Assembly (NCBI GenBank): GCA_023375785.1
Contig: SZWC01002415.1
Span: 169,057-233,056, forward strand
Direction: 5' to 3'
Origin: Penium margaritaceum
Lineage: Eukaryota; Streptophyta; Zygnematophyceae; Desmidiales; Peniaceae
DNA length: 64,000 bases
In this document: one piece after another, positions 1-10,962 of the stretch
Numbering within the stretch: the stretch's first letter is position 1
Layout of the letters: every line of letters begins with the position of its first letter
Position numbers and translations under genes: made by a program
Notes under the pieces: generated by a model
The model's input: the letters and a program-made list of their open reading frames with translations, nothing else
What the model was told of the DNA's origin: nothing
Database searches by the model: none

Positions 1-1340
1 CTGTACCCCATCCAGGAGGAAGGTACACATTTGGACTAGTTTCCGTTGAGGAGCCCAAAGACTCGCTTCCACCATGCAGCAGCAGCAAGGAAAGAGACAG
101 CTATGCACACAACAACAGCTCTAAAATTGATTTCTCCGACAGCCAGGCAAGTGTCTTTTTGACAGACACAGGATTTCTAGCCATTGTGCCTGTAACCTCC
201 AACACAACTACGGAGGACACAAGCTCCAGCAACACGAGTCGCAAACTTGGTGCATATTGAGACTGGTTCACCCCTGGCTTGTTCCTTGAAATGTACACGG
301 CTGTGAAGGTGCGCAAGAAAATCTATGGAGTGGTCAATTATCTGAAGCTTTCATTCCATACACCAGATGGGATGAACACCTTGGACAGGTTGGCCCCATA
401 GTCTGTGGCTGGATGGTTTGACAGAAACAAAATCCTCAAGAAACAGTACGCACTGGCAGTTACTATGGTGGTGAAAACAGAGTTCAGCACCCAGGAACAA
501 CAAAAACTGTGTGCATGGAAGCAGTGGAAATTGGGCATTCCTCGCTGAAAATCCAGACTTGGTCGACGCCATCAAGAATTCCCTCATCTGTGCCCGCAAT
601 GTGGGAGCCCCCATGAACATCAAGAGAATTTTGCGGAATATCCCAATGTTAATTGCCCAACATGCCCCCAACGAGCTCGTCGCCAGGGGGGATCGCGTGT
701 TCAGCCATTCCTGGGTGTGCAAGTTTTTCAAGATGCATATGGTGTGGGCGTGGCATGCGGGAACAACAGCCACACAAAAGATCCCTGAAAACTGGCAAGA
801 GTCGGTGGAGCACTTCCACATGCGCCAGCAGCATTGGTTGTCCACCACAAGATCAAGTCAGCATTTTCCATCGACGCCGGCCACACATCAATACAGTTGG
901 TCCTGGCTGCAGACCACACTTACGCATCCAAGGGTGTTGATGACGTGTCCATTGTTGGTTCGAGGTATAGTTAATCATCCCCATTTTATACACGCCCCAT
1001 CTAGTGTATTAGGTACATAGATTTGGGTAATTTCCACGAAATTGTCTTAAGGGTGAATCGTCCTGTGTTCACATGGAAAACAATGGACAGGATGGTACCT
1101 GTGTCTCGGGAATTGCATGCTATAATTTAACAACAGATGAAAAGAATATGACTGTGTGGGTGAAATGTACAATTGACGTACATATGTCATGAAACATTCT
1201 GGGTGGGCTTAGTTGTAAATCGGATGTTTACTTCCTTATTTGTGACCTCGTACGAGAATTAATTCCATGTCGAGAGTAGTTTTGCTATTACTCGATTTTG
1301 TTTCTATCCGCGACAAACTGCCGAACTTGTCCTCTCCCCC

Positions 1341-2183
1341 NNNNNNNNNNNNNNNNNNNNNNNNNNNNNNNNNNNNNNNNNNNNNNNNNNNNNNNNNNNN
1401 NNNNNNNNNNNNNNNNNNNNNNNNNNNNNNNNNNNNNNNNNNNNNNNNNNNNNNNNNNNNNNNNNNNNNNNNNNNNNNNNNNNNNNNNNNNNNNNNNNNN
1501 NNNNNNNNNNNNNNNNNNNNNNNNNNNNNNNNNNNNNNNNNNNNNNNNNNNNNNNNNNNNNNNNNNNNNNNNNNNNNNNNNNNNNNNNNNNNNNNNNNNN
1601 NNNNNNNNNNNNNNNNNNNNNNNNNNNNNNNNNNNNNNNNNNNNNNNNNNNNNNNNNNNNNNNNNNNNNNNNNNNNNNNNNNNNNNNNNNNNNNNNNNNN
1701 NNNNNNNNNNNNNNNNNNNNNNNNNNNNNNNNNNNNNNNNNNNNNNNNNNNNNNNNNNNNNNNNNNNNNNNNNNNNNNNNNNNNNNNNNNNNNNNNNNNN
1801 NNNNNNNNNNNNNNNNNNNNNNNNNNNNNNNNNNNNNNNNNNNNNNNNNNNNNNNNNNNNNNNNNNNNNNNNNNNNNNNNNNNNNNNNNNNNNNNNNNNN
1901 NNNNNNNNNNNNNNNNNNNNNNNNNNNNNNNNNNNNNNNNNNNNNNNNNNNNNNNNNNNNNNNNNNNNNNNNNNNNNNNNNNNNNNNNNNNNNNNNNNNN
2001 NNNNNNNNNNNNNNNNNNNNNNNNNNNNNNNNNNNNNNNNNNNNNNNNNNNNNNNNNNNNNNNNNNNNNNNNNNNNNNNNNNNNNNNNNNNNNNNNNNNN
2101 NNNNNNNNNNNNNNNNNNNNNNNNNNNNNNNNNNNNNNNNNNNNNNNNNNNNNNNNNNNNNNNNNNNNNNNNNNNNNNNNNNN
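1341..2183. other. Assembly gap (843 N) inside the putative transposase intron
   Basis: Unresolved bases. The left edge is CCTCTCCCCC and the right edge an A-run, so a homopolymer probably stopped the assembly. Open frames drawn across it are meaningless. Confidence 0.99.
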
Positions 2184-2971
2184 AAGAACAAAAAAAAAAA
2201 AACACTAATGTACTGTGAGGTGATCGCTTGTCAAAAGTCAACAACCGTCGATGTAGGGTTACCGACGGTTGAGATCGAACAGGCAGGGTTTTCTAAACGG
2301 GTACAATTAAAGATCCTCGCGTGCTGACCGCCGATTGTTGACAATATACGGTTGCGAGAGAGTTTTCTGATCGTGGAACAAGACAACGTCGAATTGGTCA
2401 GCATGTCGTCCCCCCCTCCCCCCAACGTCGTAGTATACTTCAGCTAAAAATGGGGCGTGTATCGTGCAACGTACAAGATTATACACTTGTGGACTTTTTC
2501 GAATGGTTAGAATGTAGGGTCCAACCCCCCCCCCCCCCCCCACGATCAATGGAAAGCTGCTGGGCCTCGCTACGGTGGGGCCCAGCAGGAGTCCTTGCAA
2601 GCAAAAAAAATAAAGTCCAGGCCCCCCGAATGTGACTTTGGGAGGGTTCTGGTTCTTTAAAGTTTTGGGTTAAGGAATAGGCACTGTCACGCCTTGCAGT
2701 TCTAACAAAATTCATGTATAAGTACAAATATATGTCGTTTTCTGCGAACTATAAGTGGAGCTGTAAATCAGCTATACCTGAGTTTTTATTATGTTTTTTT
2801 TTTTTTTGCAAACCTTCTACGAAGTTTATTGTCTTCAAGCATTCAAATACATTTGTATGTCCATGAACAGACGTCGTAAATTAAGTTGTGTTGCATTTTC
2901 CACGAAGGTACCATGAAACTTCTAAAGGCATGCATTTAGTATGTACACTATATGACGAGTGTATGTTTCAG
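2184..2971 (+). other. Remainder of the putative transposase intron
   Basis: No coding signal. It contains three C-rich runs (near 2408-2424 and 2525-2541) and poly-T at 2796-2807. It ends in a pyrimidine-poor but usable acceptor TTTCAG, after which the transposase reading frame resumes with one inserted base. Confidence 0.45.
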
Positions 2972-3786
2972 GGGTGATTAATCATAAATGGTTGGTTCTG
3001 ATGAATAGTGTGCCATCGCTGTGCAATTTCATGTCGTCCTTTGCAAGTGAATTACTGCCCATGCATTTCATTTCCCCAGGGAATTCGGCGTTCTCCCTCT
3101 CCAAGGACACGCATGCACGTGAACTTCTAGATTCTGGATGGTTGTTGACCCATGTGTCCAATCATTGGGCAAACATCGAGACCACCATGGAGTGGGTGCC
3201 GTCCATTGTGCATCCATATTATGAACAGGAGTATGGGGCGTATGGTCTCACTCAGGTTGTTGTGCACATGCTTCTTCTTCTTAGTGCATGGCGTCCACAT
3301 TGCAGTGCCACTTTCTGTCTATGGCTCGGGAAAATTCTCCCACACATGTATCCTGTGTACTCCAAAGGTACAACCGTCCGACGACATTGGAATCATCCCC
3401 CCATTCAAGAATAAGGTTGAGGATCACATTACAATGTGGTCAAAAGATCAGACACGTGGTAGAAACAACCATAAAATCAGGATGGGTGTCATGAAAGAAG
3501 CCTCATGCAAGTGGTTTCACACGGCATGGAAGCATGTGAAAAATAGTTGTGACATTATCAGGAATTCATGGTCTCAATCAGGGTTTGGGAAGGTTTTTCA
3601 TGATGATTTTCAACGTCATGCAAACAGGATGCATGCTTATGTTACGTTTGAGGATGCTGGTGTGGAGGAAGTGGATGATGTCATTTGAATATCAGTCTTG
3701 AATTGACTTTACATTGTCGACCTCCCTTTCTAATTCGTGCATGAAAACTCTGAACTGAATTTTTTTGTGGCACTGTGATTTCAATG

Positions 3787-3792
3787 AATAAA
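3787..3792 (+). promoter_or_regulatory. Possible polyadenylation signal after the transposase
   Basis: An AATAAA lies about 100 bases after the stop codon of the transposase exon 2. The surroundings are AT-rich, so chance occurrence is quite possible. Confidence 0.3.
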
Positions 3793-3872
3793 CATTGCAA
3801 TTTATTAAATATAATTAAGATCAGTGAAAAAATGTTTGAAAAAAATTGAACAAAAACAAATAAAAATACATT

Positions 3873-4000
3873 TTAAGGATCAGCAGGGTATAACAACATG
3901 GTGCGCCATAAAGAGAAGGAAACTGCCGTCTTCAACGTCTTGTTGGCGGAGAAGTGGCTGCTCTGACCACCATCGTAGAACTCCTCCAAAGTCAGTTGCC
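3873..4000 (-). pseudogene. Element B integrase zinc-binding region fragment
   Basis: Minus-strand reading shows LTLEEFYDGGQSSHFSANKT, the HHCC-type N-terminal module of gypsy integrase that normally binds zinc ahead of the catalytic core. The second half (W-R-T-M block) is recognisable, but the paired cysteines are not. The matching region of element A is at 6983-7222. Confidence 0.6.
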
Positions 4001-4297
4001 AAAGTGAAGCCACCGCAGGACTGACCATATGTTGCGTGGTGTGGCATAAAACTCCACACCGTATTTTGAAGAAAAACCTCTGAGCTTCATACTTCCCATG
4101 CGCCTCGCACCCCTCTGCCAAGAGCTTCACTAGGAAGGTATCCTCGTGGAAGATGAGAGATGGGACCCGCATCATCAGGTCTGATCATTGTGCGAGAGTG
4201 CTGGCTCCATAAATGTGATCCGGCCGGTACATGATCTCGTAGTCAAGTTGCAACTTGGGTTATTCCACCCAACGTGCTTCCTGCGAATCACAGTTGG

Positions 4298-4606
4298 CTA
4301 CGTCTTGAAGTATCTCAATGCATGGTGGTCGGTACAGACTGTGAATTTCAATGCCTCGAGATAGCATTGTGAATTCTTGAAGGCTACGATGACAACGAGC
4401 ATCTCCTTTTCATGGGTGAGATATTTCAGCTCCCCTATATGCAACATATGTGAGTGAAAAGTGACAAGCTCTGTCCCGGTGCTATATTTTTTCAAAAGGA
4501 TACCACGAATTGGCAGGTCGGATGCATCAATCGCCAATTCAATCTTAGCCACTATCAGCCAAGTGGAAGGCCGGCACGGAGGCCAGAGCCCTTCTGATAT
4601 TTTCAA
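4298..4606 (-). pseudogene. Element B RNase H domain fragment
   Basis: RNase H removes the RNA strand during retrotransposon cDNA synthesis. The translation has the order expected of gypsy RNase H: IDASDLPIRGILLK (catalytic Asp context), then LTHEKEMLVVIVAFKNSQCYL (Glu context shortened here by one motif), then FTVCTDHHALRYF (second Asp). About 100 residues are open with no stop. Flanking frames are broken, so only this domain survives. The same block in element A lies at 7319-7996, and the two are clearly the same family but diverged. Confidence 0.75.
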
Positions 4607-5061
4607 AGGCTTTTTGTTGGTTTACTCCCCACATTAACTCATGATCCATGTGAGTGAGGTTGGAGAGTGGCCCTCACACTCCCACATAGCGAAGGATGAA
4701 CCTGCGTAAGTGGTTGCAAAAATCAAGGAATACTTGCACTTTGTTCTCGTTGTGCGAATCTAACCACACTTACACGGTCGAAACCTTCCACGGATCCATG
4801 ATGATATTTCCATTACCAGGGGTGTGTAAAAATATTTAACTTTCCATTACCAGAGGCCTTTGTGAAAAAAAAATCATTTCTAAAACATTTGACCACATTC
4901 ATCACATGCTCCACATGCTCCTCCATCGACCTATTGTACACCAAGATGCCGTTAAGCTATACCAACACAGATTAATCCAAATGTGGCTTGAAGATATGTG
5001 CTTCTTGCCACCATGAAGGTTCTTAGAGAATTGGTTAAACTAAAAGGCATTACAAGAAACT
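4607..5061 (-). pseudogene. Element B reverse transcriptase, thumb/palm remnant
   Basis: Degenerate minus-strand coding aligned by eye to 7650-8260 of element A: both have the shared block for a Pro-Phe-Gly-Leu-type palm motif (plus strand CTAAAAGGCATTACAAGAAA versus CCAAAAGGCATCACGAGAAA). Several frame breaks are present. The 5' continuation is at 11539, beyond element A. Confidence 0.6.
5057..5061. repeat. Target-site duplication of element A, left copy (AAACT)
   Basis: AAACT directly precedes the left LTR; AAAAT directly follows the right LTR at 11539-11543, with 4 of 5 bases matching. The uninterrupted RT of element A itself reads GAAACTCTTAGTGATCATAG at this point, which supports the junction. 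Confidence 0.75.
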
Positions 5062-5175
5062 TGTGAACCATGTGCAGTCTGTTAGCCTCGACAAGATGAT
5101 GGTACCACCAGCGACAACGGTGATTAAGGGGAATCCAATGCCCACCTTCCAATGTTTTTGGAAGCATGGAATTTT

Positions 5176-5248
<73 letters not shown>

Positions 5249-5846
5249 ATGGGAACATGTGTGGCAACATACACGACAATGTATGTATGGTAACACAATC
5301 TATGTGACCTGATGTTTCCAAGCCGTGTGTGGCTCTGTACATGCAGGGTATGAGTGTTGTCACTTCAACATCATGTAGGTCATCGTACCAACATACAAAA
5401 CGTTGTATCGTTCTGTGGAGCAATGGCTAAGATACGGCCGTTTTTGTGAACCACTACAATCTGCCATTAGTAGCATCATTGGCGGCGGTGACGGCTGTCC
5501 AAATTGTCTTTTCTGGTGATAACACATTGGGATGCCATTCAGAAGCACCCTTTTTCCTCTATGATTCTTTTCTCATTGACTATATGTGCTCCAAGGCATG
5601 CTTCAGCCTCGTTTAGTCTTTCAGGGGTCGATCCTGGGTCCTTTCAGATGATTTCCCGCCACCTGATTTTTCCCTCGGCTAGTCCAATATTTGGCCGGGC
5701 ATAAGTTCCCCAGTTCGTGATGGATCCACCCCTTTATTGGGACAAAATTGAAATTTCTTTCCTGTAGGATTCAGATTAAATTTCAGACTGCACATTAAAA
5801 AAAACCTCAATCCATAAGCAGTGCCCTTGGCCCTGTCCGGATTACA
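5062..5846 (-). repeat. Element A 3' LTR (left copy)
   Basis: On the plus strand it begins TGTGAACC and ends GGATTACA. It aligns patchily with 10712-11538: shared blocks include CATGGGAACA, GTATGTATGG, GTGAACC...AATCTGCC, a CATTGGG...CCATT...GAAG block, TTGGC(C/T)GGG and TTTCCTGTAG. A 70-base GA run (5177-5246) interrupts it. Confidence 0.8.
5177..5246. repeat. (GA)n microsatellite, about 35 units
   Basis: Uninterrupted GA dinucleotide run inside the left LTR of element A. The right LTR lacks it, so it expanded after insertion. Confidence 0.98.
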
Positions 5847-5865
5847 CTGCCCCCTCCCCCTTTAG
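5847..5865 (-). promoter_or_regulatory. Element A polypurine tract
   Basis: On the minus strand it reads AAAGGGGGAGGGGGCAG directly against the 3' LTR and just after the chromodomain ORF stop (HF followed by stop). Such tracts prime plus-strand cDNA synthesis. Confidence 0.85.
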
Positions 5866-5869
5866 AAGT

Positions 5870-6060
5870 GAGCCATTGTGGTTTGCTCGTGGTACTCCCG
5901 GAGGATGGAATTTACCCCACCGATGTTGAATTTGCAGGCAGGTTCCCATGAGTTGTGGGCCGTATCATAGGCCTTCCATTTTACTAGGTACTCTTAACCT
6001 CAGTCGCAATTGTGGTGGTGAATGATGATCTCCACCTCAAACTCTTTATCAACATCAATA
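5870..6060 (-). pseudogene. Element A chromodomain (C-terminus of Pol)
   Basis: Minus-strand translation gives YLVKWKAYDTAHNSWEPAC followed by SILREYHEQ. The YLVKWKGY...WEP pattern is diagnostic of chromodomains, which in chromoviruses bind modified histone tails and steer integration. Two in-frame stops lie just upstream (the D-stop-G-stop-EYLV stretch). Element F (20995-21195) has a related chromodomain. Confidence 0.85.
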
Positions 6061-6660
6061 ATCACCTAGGAGGAGGCTCGGAACTGTAGCCCAGAAATTT
6101 CTTGGCCAGATCATTGTAGATCTTGAGCATAGAGATGTGGAACATGTCGTGGATTTGTATGTAAGGTGGAAGAGCAAACCGCGCCACCACGGGTGTCCGC
6201 ATTTAAAGCACCTCAAATGGACCAAGCTACCAAGATGTGAACGTGTCCGATTGAACCCCGCGTAGCTTGACGTGCGCGCTCTTCAGAAGAGTACAACCAC
6301 CAACCTTGAGTGTTTCATCTGAGTGTTGATGGTCCTCTTGTATTTTCTGTTGCTCCCACACCTTTGCCAATGCTTGCCGTGTTGCCACTAAATCTTCTTG
6401 AGATTACTTGTGGAAAATTCCACAACAGGCAGGTTCCTTGCAACGTGGAAAGTGAGAGTTATTGTGGCCTCCTTGTTGAATGGTACCTTGCCAGTGGAGG
6501 CAAATGTGTTAGATTTGTATGTATTTTCACCAACCACCAGCTTCTAGTCCTACGCCATCTCGTCCGGATCACACACTGTACGGAGGTACTTCTTTGTATC
6601 TAGTTTGTCCGTTCCATCTATTCGTCACTTTGTGCATGAGAACTGGTCAATGGCTGCACC
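6061..6660 (-). pseudogene. Element A integrase C-terminal region, decayed
   Basis: This lies between the integrase core and the chromodomain, where gypsy integrases carry a GPY/F module. Short fragments fit, but frames are broken throughout and I could not trace a continuous protein. Placement rests mainly on position. Confidence 0.45.
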
Positions 6661-6671
6661 TTGCTGCCATA

Positions 6672-6908
6672 TTACTGCATGAGTTCCTGCCATAACTTGC
6701 TCATAAAGTGTGGGTCATGGCTGCTCACAATGGATTGTGGCATACCATTGAGGCACACCATGTGCTCAAGGAACAGCCGAGGAGTGCCCTCCATGCTCAA
6801 TATATCACGCGTCGCGATGAAATACGACATCTTGCTGAAGCGGTCCACCACCACTAATACCGTATTCTTTCCTGCCATCGTCTCGGGCAAGCCAGTGATG
6901 AAGACCAT
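6672..6908 (-). pseudogene. Element A integrase catalytic core
   Basis: The integrase core joins cDNA to the chromosome. The open stretch starts VFITGLPETMAGKN, continues VLVVVDRFSKMSYFI (the D of VVDR is the first acidic residue context), then TPRLFLEHMVCLNGMPQSIV and SSHDPHFMSKLWQELM. The second catalytic Asp sits in S-H-D-P-H-F (usually S-D-R-D-P-R-F). The stretch carrying the final Glu is beyond the break at 6672. About 79 residues remain. Confidence 0.8.
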
Positions 6909-6982
6909 GGAGGTGTCATGTGATGGCTGCTTGGGTTCAGATCCCTTTTTTTCTTGTAAGCAGCCTCTGAGAATCTATCCTC

Positions 6983-7222
6983 TCATTTTGGATGGACAAG
7001 GATTGGAGGAGACCTGAGATTTTTTGTCCTTGGTACCTTGTGGTGGTGCCAAACGTCACAACTTTGGCAGAAATAAGCCACCTCTGATGACATGGTGGAC
7101 CACCAAAAGAAGCGAACCAACACCTTCAACATCTTGTTGGAAGAAAATTGTTTACATGGGGTACTGCCATGACACTCCTCCAAAATCAGCTTCCAAAACA
7201 CAGGCATTGCAGAAACCATCAC
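6983..7222 (-). pseudogene. Element A integrase zinc-binding domain (H2C2)
   Basis: Reads LILEECHGS, then SSNKMLKVLVRFFWWSTM, then VAYFCQSCDVWHHHKV. The final C-x2-C pair is intact. The first histidine is kept (ECH) and the second region is degraded. It is in the expected position between RNase H and the integrase core. Confidence 0.78.
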
Positions 7223-7256
7223 ATATTGCGTGTCGCGCCATCACCAAGACGTCGTC

Positions 7257-7996
7257 TCAAAAAATGAATATCTGAGAGTCATGTTCCCCATACACAACGT
7301 ATTTATCTGTGAAGAGATTCACAAGGGAGACATTCTTGTGGATGGTAAGATATACAATCCACATGATAAGTTCTGATTCTTGTGAGAGTGTATCGGCTGG
7401 GTTGATGCGACCTGGCTGGTACGCAATCTCATAGTTGATGTGACGACTTGAGGTACTCCACACAATGCACTTGCCTCCACCTCAGGTTTGGCTGCATCTT
7501 GAAGTACTTCAATGCGTGGTGGTCGATGTAGACCATGTACTTCCACATCAAGATAACATTGCCCATTCTTGAAGGCTGCAACTATGGCAAGCATCTTCTT
7601 GTCATAGGTGGCGTTGCTCAACTCTGCTCCATGTAATTTGCACTAGAATTATGCGACCGGCTGTGACCCATTACCAAATTCATGCTGAAGGATACCACTA
7701 ATGTCCAGGCCTGATGCATCCGTCACCATTTGAAACTCACGACCACTGTCGGCCAAGTACAAGGTCAGCACGGAGATCAGAGCCATTTTGAGATTCTCAA
7801 AGGATTTTTGCTTGCTTACTCCCCTACTCCACTCACAGTCCTTGCAAGTGTATTTGGAGACTGGCGCTAACACTCTTGCATATCCAAGGATGAACCTACA
7901 GTAGTAGTCAGAAATTCCAAGGAATACTTGCACATCATGTATACACCATAAACTCGGCCACTCTTGTACGACCTTCACCTTACACGGGTCCATCAA
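7257..7996 (-). pseudogene. Element A RT thumb/connection and RNase H
   Basis: The upper part (7996-7649) reads VKVVQEWPSLWCIHDVQVFL, then GISDYYCRFILGYARVLAPV and FQMVTDASGLDISGILQHEF, the classic join of RT to RNase H with the first catalytic Asp in TDAS. The middle part (7621-7319) has ATYDKKMLAIVAAFKNGQCYL. The last part (7463-7257) has YEIAYQPGRINPADTLSQ, the usual end of RNase H (N-x-x-AD-x-LS). At least two frame changes separate the pieces, so the enzyme is dead although most blocks are visible. Confidence 0.82.
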
Positions 7997-8009
7997 AATC
8001 TGTCCATTG

Positions 8010-8700
8010 TCAATAACGTGTCAGAGGAATTCAAATTTTGCCACCGTAAACTCAAACTTAGAGAGCTTTGCTAAAATTCCTACTTTATCAAATCCTTGAT
8101 GTCATTCTTCACATGTTCCTCATGCCTCTCCGTCAACCTGCTGTACACTACGATGTCGTCAAGGTGCACATCATGATGTCATCCAAGTATAGCTTCAAGA
8201 TGATGTTCATTGTCGCCATGAATGTGGCTGACTCCTTGCTCAGTCCAAAAGGCATCACGAGAAACTCTTAGTGATCATAGCGGGTGCAGAGGTCGTATTT
8301 TCTACATCATCTTCTATGATTCAAATGTGGTGGTAGCCAGATTGAATATGATCATTGTGAAGAAGCAAGCTGCACAAAGCTGATCAAAGATCTCTTTGCC
8401 TCACAGAAGCAGCTACCGGTTCCTCATTTTCAACTCGTTCAATGCCCGCTAATCCATGCAGATGTGCATCTCTCCCGTCTCTTTCTGCATAAATTTTACA
8501 TAAGCAACATAAGAAGATGATAAAGGCCTAGTCCATCATCTTGGTAAGATGATTCTTGAGCTCCTGGAGCTACGCGGTGCTCATGCGATACGTTGCACGA
8601 ACATGTGGGTGGACTCCAGGTTTGAGGTCATTGTGATGTTCCACATCCCTCTTCAGTAGCAGGTCCACCGAGAATGTGTTAAGAACACGTCCTCAAACTC
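8010..8700 (-). pseudogene. Element A reverse transcriptase palm/fingers, decayed
   Basis: The minus strand reads VKFMQKETGEMHICMD, then RALNELKMRNR (fingers/palm), FGLSKESATFMATMN, and in a shifted frame VHLDDIVVYSRLTERHEEHV. The catalytic motif is therefore HLDD rather than YLDD. Stops occur within MD-stop-RALNEL and after NR, and a frameshift lies next to the catalytic motif. Confidence 0.75.
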
Positions 8701-9039
8701 CATGCACACCTTCCGAAGCTCCTCGGGGATCGCAAAAAACTTGCCTTGGGCCCCTCACTGCTTATGTTTTGCCCCATGTTCCACTCAGGCGCCACATACT
8801 CCGGTTGTTTGAAATCTTCATCCACAACCTACAAAAACGCCATAAAATGATCTCCTTTTTTAAATTGCACGCTTGAGCTGCACAAAGTTTAGTATGAAAG
8901 GTGTGGATTCCTCCTTGTGAGGCATCAACTGCAACAACGTTTTCTCCCCGTTATTCGCCTCCTCCGTGTCCTCTTCCTTGGACCAAGCAGGCAGGGAATA
9001 TTCATTGTCTCTAAGCTTGACGGAGACGGTGCACATCTC

Positions 9040-9371
9040 TCAACTGATGATGGGGTTGTATTTATAGAGGAAGTTACAACCGAGGATCACATCATAATCC
9101 TTCATCGAATACACCTGGTTTGAGGTCATCATGCAAAGCTTGTTTTCGCAAATGGAAAGGGGATGGCCCATGTATCCCACTTCAAACGCCCCGTCTGGTT
9201 CTTGCTCATGTGCGCAAGGCCCCATTTCAATGCACACTCAATGCTCACAAAACTGTGACTTACGTCACAATGAAAAAGGCTTGTAATATTCCCATTGATT
9301 CCTTTGACTTGTACCTCCAAAATAAGTGCGGGGTGCTCCTCCTTATACCCCAAATTCCATGCTTTCACCAA
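9040..9371 (-). pseudogene. Element A retropepsin-like aspartic protease
   Basis: This protease would process Gag-Pol. The sequence has ALILEVQVKGINGNITSLF, then HCDVSHSFVSIECALKWGL, which matches the usual [LV]-[ILV]-D-[CS]-G-A-[ST]-H block of gypsy proteases with the catalytic Asp replaced by His and the Gly by Asp. The C-terminal landmark DYDVILGCNFLYKYNPII is well kept. Two overlapping frames are needed. Catalysis would be lost. Confidence 0.75.
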
Positions 9372-9532
9372 GAAAATCCCCTACATTGCATCAAGGCGTT
9401 TGGGTGGATGGACAAGTGGGATTTCGGGTGGAGAGGAGTTAGGAGTAATGCCATCTACCCCCGGCTCTCCTAATTCTCTGACTCCTTTGTTTCTCTCTTT
9501 TATTCCTTCATGGGTTGCTTTATCGTCCATTG

Positions 9533-10669
9533 CTACCTATCCTTGTCAACAATCTTTTTGAGACTCCAACAATCACGCGCAATGTGGCCGTGCTTGCTAC
9601 AGTTGAAGTAATTGTGTTGTTGTGATGCTCTAATCTCCATGGACATGTTGTCGCTCGTCGCCCTCCTATCGTAGCCACCACCAAAAGAATTGTGGTCATT
9701 GGTATGAGCATGTTGCATGAGCGAGTCAAACCGCTTTGCTGTTATGATCATCCTCAGCAGGTCATTGTTGAGGTTGTAGATCACCGTCACGGCACTGGCA
9801 CCGTCCTCGAGGCCGTTGCTATATGGATGCACAGATCATGAAGGTCAAAGCCACAGTTGGAAACAATCTCACAAAACTTGCAGGTGCAGTTGAATACCCC
9901 GCCAGTTTGGTAAAGCCGAAGTAGCTTGGCACAAGTTCTGTTCTTCACTTCAACCATAGTGAAGTGCTTTATGAACAACTCTGTGAACTCCTTCCATGAG
10001 GTCAGCCATCTTAGGATAGGGTCACCACTAGAGTATGTTGGAGCCGATGGGGTTTAGATTCTGGTTGTGGCTGAAATGCTGCGACCTTCACGGCTACACT
10101 GCCATGTGAATTTGACAACATAACTTCAGCCCACCAATCCAGTGAGTCTCCATTGGATCCTCTCAATAGGGCCACGGAATGGTCATGGTGCACCTCGTCC
10201 TTCGAGGTATCTACACCAATGACAGTGAAGTACAGCTCTAGCATGAGTATCCAAGCATGCAAAACTAGTCCATCCTTCTTCAATAGGTCAAACAACTCTA
10301 GCTTCTATGGGCTTGGGACGCCCACCATGACTCCATGTATAGTGGAAACTGCCACTGTTGTTGTCATTGGGTGCTTCACAAGCCTCTTTTTGGGTACAGG
10401 TTTTGCTTCTCCAACAGGTCAATCTTGGTTTGCAGTTTGGTGAGTAGCTTTTGAAATGCTGTAGCAGCTGTTATGTCACCTTGCCCGTCAAACACCGAGG
10501 CCATCCAGAATGTGCCAGGATAATTCATTGTTGCATTCGGAGCAACATCTTCCTCAACAGGTCCTCCGGTTACCGCCTTGCCACGGGAGTGTGTGGTTGG
10601 TTTAGGTACAGATCCGCCAAAGAGATTAAATACGTGATGGTCTATGCTGATCAGGAGAGGTTGCCACAT
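9533..10669 (-). pseudogene. Element A gag
   Basis: Gag forms the particle and packages RNA. Three broken frames follow one another. 10669-10376 is the N-terminal part, with TKLQTKIDLLEKQN, a probable coiled coil. 10295-9787 is the capsid-like part, with LVLHAWILMLELYFTVIGV and FCEIVSNCGFDLHDLC. 9832-9533 ends in the zinc knuckle YFNCSKHGHIARDC. The first Cys of the C-x2-C-x4-H-x4-C knuckle is Tyr. Element B has the same gag in better and worse patches. Confidence 0.78.
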
Positions 10670-10698
10670 AGAAGAGTATGCCCCTTAGCCAGCGGTTT

Positions 10699-10710
10699 CT
10701 CTGATAACAA
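10699..10710 (-). promoter_or_regulatory. Element A primer-binding site
   Basis: The minus strand just inside the 5' LTR reads TTGTTATCAGAG. This equals the plant initiator-Met primer site TGGTATCAGAG apart from one change and a leading T. Position and orientation fit. Confidence 0.75.
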
Positions 10711-10711
10711 A

Positions 10712-10924
10712 TGTAAACTAAGCAAAGTGTGCTGGTTTCAATCGGATGGTGAAGGTACTCCCGGCAGCAACGACGGCCAAGGGGAAGCTAGTGCACACCC
10801 TCAAATGTATGCAGAAGCATAGGATCATGTTGGAGGAGCATGGGAACACGTGTAGAAAAGTGGGAGTAAACACTTATTATTATCCAAATGTCAAAAAACG
10901 AGACAATACATGTATATATATATG

Positions 10925-10962
<38 letters not shown>

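Larger units (their letters stand above)
292..3688 (+). pseudogene. Broken pogo/Tigger-like (CENP-B/DDE superfamily) transposase, two exons
   Basis: A DDE transposase would cut and paste a DNA transposon. Exon 1 (about 292-969) gives a helix-turn-helix-type N-terminus, then a block reading PDLVDAIKN, then SHSWVCKFF and GTTATQKIPENW, the layout of CENP-B/Tigger proteins just before the catalytic core. After a frameshift near 840 the core continues as SIDAGHTSIQLV and SKGVDDVSIVGS. It ends at a GT donor (TCGAG|GTATAG, about 969). Exon 2 starts after TTTCAG at 2971 and runs HKWLVLMNS, VSNHWANIETTMEWV, SAWRPHCSATF and, in another frame, QPSDDIGIIPPFKNKV. The first and third acidic positions can still be found. 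The second (normally D in a D-A-W context) is S. A stop at about 402, a one-base insertion beside the exon 2 start and a frame change near 3370 make it non-functional. No terminal inverted repeats were found. Family assignment is from remembered motifs. Confidence 0.72.
3873..5061 (-). mobile_element. Element B, 3' fragment: chromovirus RT-RNase H-integrase piece
   Basis: Minus-strand Ty3/gypsy pol remnant, read from high to low coordinates: RT palm and thumb (about 5061-4610), RNase H (4606-4298) and the integrase zinc-binding region (about 4000-3873). It breaks at 5061 exactly where element A begins. The missing upstream RT resumes at 11539 in the same orientation. The integrase core, chromodomain and 3' LTR are absent, and the fragment abuts the transposase 3' flank. 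This is inferred to be the downstream half of one old element split by A. Confidence 0.8.

Noticed and set aside
351-848. 165-codon minus-strand frame
   Set aside because: It lies opposite the transposase exon 1, whose plus-strand translation carries the family motifs.
1267-2244. Open frames of about 300 codons on both strands
   Set aside because: They consist almost entirely of unresolved bases in the 843-base gap.
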